From Candidatus Sumerlaeota bacterium (lineage in GTDB: Bacteria > CG03 > SLGR01), in contig SLGR01000104.1 in assembly GCA_007136585.1 (NCBI GenBank), positions 1 to 5,969 on the forward strand: a stretch of DNA of 5,969 nucleotides, read 5' to 3'. This document shows, piece by piece, positions 1 to 5,963 of the stretch. The position numbers were made by a program, and so were the translations under genes. Every line of letters starts with the position of its first letter. Positions within the stretch are counted from its first letter, which is position 1. Below the pieces are notes generated by a model. It was not told the origin of the DNA and searched no databases. It was given only the letters and a program-made list of their open reading frames with translations.

Positions 1-858
1 CTCCCTCCATATCCGCATAACCGGATCCCGGTGTATATTTCCTGCTGCGGCATCTTTTGCAGTACTTCCTATCCCGCATATAGAGACGCTTCCGTCAGGA
101 AGTATGCTTAAACTGCTCCTGATACCGCATAAACACCCTTTTCTTATCTCTTCCGGTTTTAGAAAAACCGGGGGTATATCAAAAAGCACCCTTATTCCCT
201 TTATATCCCCGGCGCTGAACCGGTCTTTCAACTCAAGTATCCCGGATGCCTCCAGAAGAAGCCCCTTCGAACCGAGTCCGGCCCCCCTTGCTACGGGGGT
301 AACAGGGTTGATTTTAATAAGAGCCGCTCCCAGGTCACGGGCAAGGGATACCGTATTCACAATATCTGAGGCGTTTCCTTTCCAGAGGGAAAAGATGAGT
401 TTTACATAAAGCCCGGCTTCCGCGGCGCTCCTTATCCCCTCCAAGGCCCTGTAAAAGGCGTCCCCGCTTCCCCTTAAGGCGCCGTAAACCTCAGGGGAAG
501 ATCCGTCCAGGGATACTGATACCTCTTCCATCCCGGAATCCTTCATCATACGGGCTGATTCCCGGGTAATAAGCGTCCCGTTTGTCTCAACCGTAAACCT
601 TATCCCTCTCTTCCCGAGCCAGGAAGCAAGACCAGTAAGATCACTGTATAGAAAAGGCTCGCCCCCGGTGATTTTGACCGAGTTCAAACCCCCTGCGGAG
701 GCACTTGATAGAGCTTCCCGGAGTTTCCCGGGATCAAGCTCCTTCTCCCCCGGAGACTTTTCTCCGTCCCTGTATACCCAGCAGTGGCGGCAGCTTAAAT
801 TACACTTTTCGGTCAGGTGAAGGTATATACAGGAAACCGGATATTCAGACAATCTCAA
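1..858 (-). CDS. Radical SAM/SPASM domain enzyme, 3' end beyond the window (partial)
   Basis: An uninterrupted frame of 286 codons runs off the left edge. It has no ATG near its beginning, so it starts at a TTG (858, or 852), just after an in-frame TGA. An AGAAAGG stretch a few bases upstream of TTG 858 can serve as ribosome binding site. The start overlaps the end of the GT-B glycosyltransferase gene by 14 (or 8) nt, suggesting translational coupling. The radical SAM motif CNLSCRHC is at residues 19-26 (C19, C23, C26 bind the 4Fe-4S cluster). TGGEP at 64-68 contacts the SAM amino group, and VETNGTLI (90-97) and VSLDG (115-119) are typical barrel strands. A SPASM-like region begins near residue 242 with C242, C244 and C261 and a GNI...MRIW segment at 273-284; its remaining cysteines would lie outside the window. 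SPASM enzymes usually modify peptides or proteins by radical chemistry. The substrate is unknown; the small peptide encoded at 2738-2893 is the nearest candidate. The family is certain, the exact start and substrate are not. Confidence 0.9.
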   Translation of the reverse strand, partial: MRLSEYPVSCIYLHLTEKCNLSCRHCWVYRDGEKSPGEKELDPGKLREALSSASAGGLNSVKITGGEPFLYSDLTGLASWLGKRGIRFTVETNGTLITRESARMMKDSGMEEVSVSLDGSSPEVYGALRGSGDAFYRALEGIRSAAEAGLYVKLIFSLWKGNASDIVNTVSLARDLGAALIKINPVTPVARGAGLGSKGLLLEASGILELKDRFSAGDIKGIRVLFDIPPVFLKPEEIRKGCLCGIRSSLSILPDGSVSICGIGSTAKDAAAGNIHRDPVMRIWRE

Positions 859-1891
859 GAAGCCTTTCTCTCATTATTTCAAGTGTGTAGTTTTCTTTTA
901 TTTTTCCGTACCCGCCCGAGGATATTTTCTGCCATATTTCACTCTCATTGTAAAGACTGATAATATGGGAGGCAAACCCTTCAGCGTCTCCGCTTACAAG
1001 GACCTCTCTTCCGTTGATCAATCCTGGACCGGCAGCGGCGGCGGGGGTAGCTACCACGGGGGTCCCGTAAGCAGCAGCCTCAATAATCTTATGCTGCAGC
1101 CCGGAACATATCCTGAGCGGGGCCACCGATATCAGAGCCGATGAGGCATAGACCTCCGTATCCGGGACATACCCGGTTACCCTGAGAGAACCTCCCTCCA
1201 GGCCCCTTACCTTCTCGGAAGGATTATTCCCCACAATTGTAAATTCCACCCCGGGGACTCTTTCTTTTATAAGAGGGTATATCCTCTCTGTAAAGTAAAT
1301 TACAGCATCCTGGTTCTGAAAATTATTCATACTCCCGGTAAATACAATTCCCTTCCTTCCCTTTCTTTCCCTTACCTTCCGGGGAAGGTTTATACCCGTT
1401 ATCAGGGTCTCGGACCTTACCCCGGTCTCCCTGCTTATGATATCCCTTTCGCGGTCTGTAACAGCAAGCAGAATATCCGCTCTCTTATAGACCCCCAGCT
1501 CCTCCTCCCGGGAGAGCCTGCTGCTCTTAAGGTCCGGTCTTTCAGGAAACTTCTCCAGGAAACCGATCCGGTGTGAGTCTATAATCCTGCGGCAACCCGG
1601 AAGCCTGTTAAAACACCTTAGAAATCTTATTACGGTCCCGCAGAACTCGAAAATTACCGTATCTACTTTCTCCCGGACGAAAAATTTTTTAAGATCGGTC
1701 CATTCCAGGACCCGGACCCCGTTTTTTTTCAGAGCATCAAGATACCTTATCTCGGGAACATGGCTGCGGTAGCAGGAAAAAAAAACCCTGTACTTCTCTG
1801 AAAGTATCTTAAGCATCCGGTATATACGGTAATCTCCCGCGTTAGTATCAAATAACGGGATATTCGGGGCCAGCATAACCAGGGTCTTCAT
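845..1891 (-). CDS. GT-B fold glycosyltransferase (GT4 / group 1 type)
   Basis: A 348-residue protein of normal length for GT4-like enzymes, which move a sugar from a nucleotide-sugar donor to an acceptor at the cytoplasmic face. The N-terminal acceptor domain (about 1-165) has the NAGDYRIYRML segment at 17-27, seen in many members of this group. The C-terminal donor domain begins with FTGSMNN (184-190), continues with FTIVG (217-221) and GYVPD (240-244), and has the donor-site stretch SGLQHKIIEAAAYGTPVVAT at 263-282, where E271 matches the first Glu of the EX7E motif. No signal peptide or membrane segment is evident. The ATG follows the GT2 stop codon by 6 nt; the only upstream GGAG is about 15 nt away, so the start probably depends on coupling. 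The gene end overlaps the downstream radical SAM gene. Donor and acceptor cannot be read from the sequence: a polysaccharide, a lipid carrier or the small peptide of this cluster are all possible. Long A/T runs lie early in the gene. Confidence 0.9.
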   Translation of the reverse strand: MKTLVMLAPNIPLFDTNAGDYRIYRMLKILSEKYRVFFSCYRSHVPEIRYLDALKKNGVRVLEWTDLKKFFVREKVDTVIFEFCGTVIRFLRCFNRLPGCRRIIDSHRIGFLEKFPERPDLKSSRLSREEELGVYKRADILLAVTDRERDIISRETGVRSETLITGINLPRKVRERKGRKGIVFTGSMNNFQNQDAVIYFTERIYPLIKERVPGVEFTIVGNNPSEKVRGLEGGSLRVTGYVPDTEVYASSALISVAPLRICSGLQHKIIEAAAYGTPVVATPAAAAGPGLINGREVLVSGDAEGFASHIISLYNESEIWQKISSGGYGKIKENYTLEIMRERLLEIV

Positions 1892-1897
1892 TAGGGT

Positions 1898-2710
1898 CTA
1901 TACGGGCTCCGGGAACGCATCCCGGGAGATAATAACCTCACGGGGCCTTTCCCCCCTGGATCCGTAGGGCTGCCCTATACCTTCAAGATACTCAAGGGCC
2001 TTATTCCCGAACTTCCAGAGAAAATACTCCCTGTTTCTCCTGTCAAGAGAAACCATATCAAAACCGCCTAAGGTTCTACTGTAATAGTGAAATATAAAGG
2101 TATCCAAGGCGCATATTATCTTAAACCCGGCCAGGCGCAGCCTGAGGCAGAAGTCATGGTCGTCATTAGTTCCCAGGCCGTAACCCTCATCAAAGAACCC
2201 TGCTCGCTCAATCACATCCTTTCCGGTAAGCAGGCAGCAGGTAGTGGCACCGGGAATATATTGAAACTCATCTTTTCTTGAAAGTTCAAGGTACGCCGCC
2301 TCGCGGGCTATATTAGCCGGATCCATATCATTCCTGCCGGAGGGGTTGAAACAGGGAACAACAGCTCCGGCGCGGGGTATATTCAGAAATTTTTCAAGCA
2401 TTTTTCCGGCCCAGGATTCTGTTACAATTGTATCGTTATTTAAGAAAATAATATACCGGGAAGAGGCGACCCGTATCCCCTGGTTAAAAGCCGCGGGGGC
2501 GCCGCGGTTTATGGAATTTCTTATAACTCTTATTCCCGCCTCACTTTTCATACCTTCAAGGTACTCTGAGGTTCCATCGGAAGAGCCGTTATCCACTACT
2601 ATTATCTCAAACGAAACCTGAGTTTTACTTAAGACACTTTCAAGTGTCTTTTTTGTAAACTCGAGGTTATTCAGGCAGGGTATAATTACCGATACGGGTT
2701 CTTTTTTCAT
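1898..2710 (-). CDS. Family 2 glycosyltransferase (GT-A fold, rhamnosyltransferase-like group)
   Basis: A 270-residue inverting GT2-type enzyme. The nucleotide-binding strand SVIIPCLNN is at residues 7-15, VVDNGSSDGTSEYL at 38-51, and the metal-binding FLNND (DXD equivalent) at 89-93. The acceptor-side region is also present: PGATTCCLLTG (153-163), AGFFDEGY (170-177) and DDHDFCLRLRLAGFK (183-197), which holds the likely catalytic acid/base cluster, plus a His-Tyr-Tyr at 208-210. This arrangement is typical of soluble GT2 enzymes in O-antigen, cell-wall and protein glycosylation loci; donor and acceptor are not predictable here. An in-frame TGA directly precedes the ATG and the first fold strand begins at residue 7, so the start is well fixed even though no good ribosome binding site lies at normal spacing. 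It follows the small peptide gene by 27 nt and precedes the GT-B gene by 6 nt, so the three probably share one transcript. Confidence 0.93.
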   Translation of the reverse strand: MKKEPVSVIIPCLNNLEFTKKTLESVLSKTQVSFEIIVVDNGSSDGTSEYLEGMKSEAGIRVIRNSINRGAPAAFNQGIRVASSRYIIFLNNDTIVTESWAGKMLEKFLNIPRAGAVVPCFNPSGRNDMDPANIAREAAYLELSRKDEFQYIPGATTCCLLTGKDVIERAGFFDEGYGLGTNDDHDFCLRLRLAGFKIICALDTFIFHYYSRTLGGFDMVSLDRRNREYFLWKFGNKALEYLEGIGQPYGSRGERPREVIISRDAFPEPV

Positions 2711-2737
2711 TCAGGCGGGGATAGAGCAATCTGAAAA

Positions 2738-2893
2738 TCAGTTTTCCTCCTCTTCCTTTACGGATGATGAGGTCCCGCTGGAGCAGCTTGACCACGCCGG
2801 AGGTGTTTGAACCTTCATAACGGTAAGTTTGGGTTTTACCCATCTGCCCCGAACGTTTTCCCCGGCGCTGCCGCCGTTTTTTTCATTACTCAT
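2738..2893 (-). CDS. Small peptide, candidate radical SAM-modified RiPP precursor (51 aa)
   Basis: A 51-codon ATG frame fills the gap between the radical SAM gene (23 nt upstream) and the GT2 gene (27 nt downstream). It is preceded by AGAAGGAG nine bases before the ATG, the strongest ribosome binding site in the window. The product begins with a Gly/Asn-rich hydrophilic stretch (1-16), then the basic segment RWVKPKLTVMK (17-27), then VQTPPAW (28-34), a patch of seven Ser, one Thr, one Gly and a single Cys (C37) at 35-44, and an acidic end of four Glu and Asn (47-51). A K-P-x-L element in the leader half is common in precursors read by RRE (PqqD-like) domains, and the position beside a SPASM enzyme is the classic context. 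No signal peptide or membrane helix is seen. The family is not recognised. It could instead be a small regulatory or accessory protein, or a chance frame, but the strong RBS and exact fit in the operon argue against chance. Confidence 0.72.
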   Translation of the reverse strand: MSNEKNGGSAGENVRGRWVKPKLTVMKVQTPPAWSSCSSGTSSSVKEEEEN

Positions 2894-2902
2894 TAACTCA
2901 AA

Positions 2903-2910
2903 CTCCTTCT
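2903..2910 (-). promoter_or_regulatory. Strong Shine-Dalgarno for the small peptide gene
   Basis: AGAAGGAG on the minus strand, nine bases ahead of the ATG at 2893. It fixes the start of the small gene and is much better than the sites before the neighbouring enzymes, which have none or only partial matches. This suggests the peptide is translated in excess over the enzymes, as expected for a substrate. Confidence 0.75.
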
Positions 2911-2916
2911 GATTTA

Positions 2917-3975
2917 TTATAGAAAATTACAGTGCTCTTTATCCCGGGTTATATCCCATAACACCTCATTAATCCCGTCACACCGGCAGAGCAGCGGACA
3001 GTCACGGAAATCAAGTTTAGCTACTGTCTCCGCTCTCCTTCGGGAACTCCATATTTCCTTTAAGGAATCCCGGGAGAGGTCCCCTATACAGTACTTTTCC
3101 ACTCCCCGCATATGGCAGCAGAGGTACATTTTTTTATCTGCGGCTATAACTGTCGCGAAATTATGGCCAAAACATTCCCTGTATTTCCGGGCAGTACAAC
3201 CCTTCTCCATCTTCTCGTACTTGCTGAGAGAATAAAGCACCCGGAACCCGTTCCTGCTTTTCTTAAGGACGTTTTTAAGTTCATCCATAACTGAGACTGA
3301 ACCGCCGGGGTCTGAGTTAAGTTCACTTCCGTTAAACCCTTTCAGAAGCGGGCGAAACTGGGCGTAATCCACCCCTATACCGCTACTGATATCCACAAAT
3401 TTTTCCATCTCCCCCGTTATCTCCGGAAAAGTCAGGAACCCGGTCCCTACAGTCACGGAAGACCCCGTCCTTTTTTTCTCTTCTACAAGCATTGCGGTAT
3501 TTTCAATAACTTTCTGAAAAGTATCGCTGTCCAGCCCGTGGGTTAACCTGTAATACTTCTTTGAACCGGCATCCAGGCTTACCCGGACCCAGGTGCAGTA
3601 TTCGGCCAGCGCCGCGCATTTCCGACGATCCAGCATTATACCGTTAGTTATGAACCCTACATCCAGACCGATCTCCTTAGCGTACTTGACAGCTTTAAAA
3701 GTATCCCTGTTACAAAGGGGTTCGCCCCCTCCGGTAAAAGTCACCCCCATCCCCCCGAAACCCCTTATCTGATCCAACATATCCCTTACCTCTTCAATCC
3801 GAAGTGAGAAGGGGTTCTCTTCCCTGTTTCTGTAACCGAAACAGAAACTGCACCTGGAATCGCAGGCATTGGTCATATCCAGCTCATAGGTAACAGGACG
3901 CGAAAACCCCGTCTGCTGCCATTCAAGTACCCGGTCCAAGTGCTTAAGAATCTTATTTGATGAAAACTGGCTCAT
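2917..3975 (-). CDS. Radical SAM/SPASM enzyme, likely peptide maturase
   Basis: A 352-residue enzyme. A short N-terminal stretch (1-30) leads into CDSRCSFC at 38-45 (C38, C42, C45 for the SAM-binding 4Fe-4S cluster), then TFTGGGEP (79-86), GFITNGIML (107-115), VRVSLDAG (130-137) and the barrel strand DYAQFRPLLKG (203-213). The C-terminal part holds nine cysteines (260, 268, 286, 287, 296, 326, 330, 332, 349) with the SPASM hallmark CIGDLSRDSLKEIWSS (296-311), so it probably binds one or two auxiliary Fe-S clusters. Known SPASM enzymes form thioether or C-C bonds in RiPP precursors or activate sulfatases; SPASM or twitch relatives also act on sugars. The N-terminus is too short to contain an RRE domain, so any recognition protein must be separate. 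It heads the accessory cluster behind a promoter-like spacer and ends in tandem TAA stops just before the small peptide gene, its most likely substrate. Upstream of the ATG there is only a weak AGCGG. Family sure; reaction and substrate inferred. Confidence 0.92.
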   Translation of the reverse strand: MSQFSSNKILKHLDRVLEWQQTGFSRPVTYELDMTNACDSRCSFCFGYRNREENPFSLRIEEVRDMLDQIRGFGGMGVTFTGGGEPLCNRDTFKAVKYAKEIGLDVGFITNGIMLDRRKCAALAEYCTWVRVSLDAGSKKYYRLTHGLDSDTFQKVIENTAMLVEEKKRTGSSVTVGTGFLTFPEITGEMEKFVDISSGIGVDYAQFRPLLKGFNGSELNSDPGGSVSVMDELKNVLKKSRNGFRVLYSLSKYEKMEKGCTARKYRECFGHNFATVIAADKKMYLCCHMRGVEKYCIGDLSRDSLKEIWSSRRRAETVAKLDFRDCPLLCRCDGINEVLWDITRDKEHCNFL

Positions 3976-4014
3976 ATCCGCTATTTTAAAGAGAAATCTT
4001 ATAAAACCTTTTGT

Positions 4015-4050
4015 ATTATATTATTTTACCCAAAAAACTTATTTTTTCAA
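4015..4050 (-). promoter_or_regulatory. Putative sigma-70-type promoter of the radical SAM/peptide/GT cluster
   Basis: In the AT-rich spacer, reading leftward, TTGAAA (4050-4045) is followed after 16 nt by TAAAAT (4028-4023), and a perfect TATAAT sits at 4020-4015, though without a well-spaced -35. Either -10 would give a short 5' leader of roughly 35-40 nt before the radical SAM ATG at 3975. AT-rich DNA produces such matches by chance, so this is suggestive only. Confidence 0.45.
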
Positions 4051-4059
4051 ACGTGGTTT

Positions 4060-4079
4060 AAAGCCTATTTAAAGGCTTT
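4060..4079 (-). terminator. Perfect 7-bp hairpin after cysS, weak terminator candidate
   Basis: The inverted repeat AAAGCCT / AGGCTTT with a 6-nt AT loop lies 11 nt beyond the cysS stop. On the minus strand the T run is only the last three bases of the stem, followed by AAACC, so it is not a canonical intrinsic terminator. Read on the plus strand it is followed by TTTTCTCTT. It may attenuate cysS read-through or stabilise the 3' end of the cysS message. Confidence 0.4.
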
Positions 4080-4090
4080 TCTCTTCAATA

Positions 4091-5485
4091 CTAACCGGGC
4101 GAAACCTTTCTCCATCGGGGACCGGATGGGGTGTCCTTTATCTCTATCCCCTTTTCAAGGAGTTTATCCCTTATCACATCGGCTTCCCCGAACCGGCGCT
4201 GATTTCTCAGCTTCTCCCGCCTGGATATCAACTCCTCTATACCACTATTATCCATACCGGCGGAGGGAGTATTAAGTTCAATACCCAGCACCTCTTCTGT
4301 TACAAAAATTATCCTCCGCGCCAGAGCCGCATCATCTTCTGTATGGGTTTTGCCGTATATTTTTTCAAGCAAGGGCCCCGCGGCGGTAAAGATCCGGCCG
4401 AGAGTCCGGGCAGTATTAAGGTCATCGCTTAGAGCCTCTACCAGAGGATCGTTCCAATCACAGAAGCCCTGCTCATAAAACTTTCCCGCGCGGATGAGCT
4501 CTTCCTTAAGTTCAACCAGACGACGGAAAGCTTTCTCCGTTCCTTTAAGCGCCTCGGGATCGTAATCAAGGCTCTGCCTGTAGGAAGAGCTCAGGAGAAA
4601 AATCCGCAGGGCGCCGGGCGAAACCTCCTTCAGGGCCTCGTTCAACAGAAATAAATTACCCGTTGATTTTGCCATCTTATCACCGCGGAGGGTGACCATC
4701 CCGTTATGGACCCAGTACCTTGCCGGAACCCGTCCGGTCAGCGCCGTTGACTGGGCTATCTCGTTCTCATGGTGGGGAAACAACAGGTCAAGCCCCCCTC
4801 CGTGTATATCAAAAAAGTCTCCCAGGATATCCTTTGACATTGCCGAACACTCTATATGCCACCCGGGGCGCCCCTGCCCCCAGGGAGAATCCCAGCCGTA
4901 TTCGGGGTCCTGTTTCCAGAGGGCAAAATCCCTGGGGTCCTTTTTCGCGCGCAAACCTTTTGATTCTTCCCCTATAACTTTTTCCCCCTCACCCCGCCCG
5001 GAGAAATCCCCGTAACCGTCCAGGGATGAGACACGGAAATATACGCTCCCCGAGATTTCGTAAGCAGAACCCTTCTTAATAAGGGCCTTTATGAAACTAA
5101 TTATCTTATCAATATTCTCCGTAACCCTGGGGTAGATATCCGCTGGTTTTACGTTAAGTTTCTCCATCTCCCCCATAAAAGAGCTGAAGTACCTGGAGGC
5201 TATATCTGAAGGAGTATCGCCTGTCTCCATACTTTTTGCAATTATCTTGTCGTCAATATCCGTTATATTCTGGACATAGGTAACCTCATACCCCAGAAAC
5301 TCCAGGTACCTCCTGAGCGTATCAAAAACAACATAGCACCTGGCGTGGCCCAGGTGAGCCTCGGAGTAGGGGGTCACACCGCAAACGTACATTCCCACGA
5401 GTCCTGTCCTGATACTTTCAAACGCCTCTTTCTTCCGGGTCAGGGTATTGTAAATTTTAAAATTTCCCGTCTTACTGTCTCTCAT
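4091..5485 (-). CDS. cysS: Cysteinyl-tRNA synthetase
   Basis: Charges tRNA-Cys with cysteine using ATP in the cytoplasm (class I synthetase, EC 6.1.1.16). The 464-residue length matches the bacterial family. Counting from the ATG: MYVCGVTPYSEAHLGHAR at 32-49 holds the zinc ligand C35 and the HIGH-type signature HLGH (44-47). WHIECSAMS (209-217) gives zinc ligand C213, FPHHENEIAQS (236-246) gives H238 and E242, and the second signature KMAKS is at 270-274. The C-terminal helical anticodon-binding part, with DDLNTARTLG (354-363) and FGEADVIRDKL (432-442), is complete. An in-frame GTG at 5491 could add two residues; the ATG at 5485 is preferred, and neither has a clear ribosome binding site. The start overlaps the ispF end by 14 nt, so translation is probably coupled. 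It is separated from the left-hand cluster by 115 bp. All catalytic and zinc residues are present, so it should be functional. Confidence 0.98.
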   Translation of the reverse strand: MRDSKTGNFKIYNTLTRKKEAFESIRTGLVGMYVCGVTPYSEAHLGHARCYVVFDTLRRYLEFLGYEVTYVQNITDIDDKIIAKSMETGDTPSDIASRYFSSFMGEMEKLNVKPADIYPRVTENIDKIISFIKALIKKGSAYEISGSVYFRVSSLDGYGDFSGRGEGEKVIGEESKGLRAKKDPRDFALWKQDPEYGWDSPWGQGRPGWHIECSAMSKDILGDFFDIHGGGLDLLFPHHENEIAQSTALTGRVPARYWVHNGMVTLRGDKMAKSTGNLFLLNEALKEVSPGALRIFLLSSSYRQSLDYDPEALKGTEKAFRRLVELKEELIRAGKFYEQGFCDWNDPLVEALSDDLNTARTLGRIFTAAGPLLEKIYGKTHTEDDAALARRIIFVTEEVLGIELNTPSAGMDNSGIEELISRREKLRNQRRFGEADVIRDKLLEKGIEIKDTPSGPRWRKVSPG

Positions 5486-5963
5486 AATCACTGGTGGGTA
5501 TTATGGTGGCAACAGCGACCGCTGCCGCGGCTTCACCCCTGCCTATTCCCCCCACCCCCTCGTTCGTGGTGCCCTTTATATTAATATCCTTCGCAGGAAC
5601 CGATATTATCCGGGAAATATTATCCGCCATCTCTCCGGCGCGGGAGGTTATTTTAGGTTCCTCGCATATAACCGTGATATCAAGGTTGTTAACCTCATAA
5701 CCTTTCTCCCTAATCAAAAGATTCACCTTCTCAAGAAGGACAAGCGACGAAATCCCTCTGTATTCGGGCGACGTATCTGGAAAGTGTCTTCCTATATCGC
5801 CCAGCGCCGCCGCCCCCAGAATGGCATCGCAGACCGCGTGAAGCAAGACATCGGCGTCAGAGTGACCTTCAAGTCCCGCGGAAAAGTCAAAACTGACCCC
5901 GCCCAGCGTGCACTTCCGCCCTTTGGAGAACCTGTGTATATCATACCCTATCCCGGTTCGCAT
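5472..5963 (-). CDS. ispF: 2-C-methyl-D-erythritol 2,4-cyclodiphosphate synthase
   Basis: Converts CDP-methylerythritol 2-phosphate to the cyclic diphosphate with release of CMP, in the MEP pathway to isoprenoids (EC 4.6.1.12); a homotrimer with a metal site per active site. The 163 residues match the usual length of about 157-160 plus a short tail. MRTGIGYDIHRF carries metal ligands D8 and H10. EGHSDADVLLHA (32-43) carries H34 and the third ligand H42, and GDIGRHFPD (55-63) is the substrate loop. KGTTNEGVGGIGRGE (130-144) holds the conserved T132, T133, E135 and R142 of the CMP-binding region. The ATG lies only six bases from the right edge, where GGAAAC precedes it, so most of the upstream signal is outside. 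This is a stand-alone IspF as far as the window shows; an ispD just upstream is common in relatives but cannot be seen. It overlaps cysS, forming a housekeeping pair. Confidence 0.98.
   Translation of the reverse strand: MRTGIGYDIHRFSKGRKCTLGGVSFDFSAGLEGHSDADVLLHAVCDAILGAAALGDIGRHFPDTSPEYRGISSLVLLEKVNLLIREKGYEVNNLDITVICEEPKITSRAGEMADNISRIISVPAKDINIKGTTNEGVGGIGRGEAAAAVAVATIIPTSDYERQ

Noticed and set aside
104-409. Plus-strand frame of 101 codons
   Set aside because: It lies wholly inside the minus-strand radical SAM gene with clear motifs; its product is low-complexity and has no recognisable domain.
2346-2621. Plus-strand frame of 91 codons
   Set aside because: It is antisense to the GT2 catalytic core, whose motifs explain the sequence fully.
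2738-2893. Reading the small peptide as a PEP-CTERM-type or secreted protein
   Set aside because: It has no hydrophobic segment, signal peptide or basic C-terminus; its end is acidic.
3144-3326. Minus-strand frame of 60 codons as an alternative small gene
   Set aside because: It lies inside the SPASM enzyme gene in another frame, with no ribosome binding site context or recognisable composition.
4060-4079. Strong intrinsic terminator for cysS
   Set aside because: The stem is a perfect but AT-heavy 7 bp, and on the minus strand no T run follows it, so it is listed only as a weak candidate.
4692-5015. Plus-strand frame of 107 codons
   Set aside because: It is antisense to the conserved core of cysS and rich in Pro/Ser as expected of a shadow frame.
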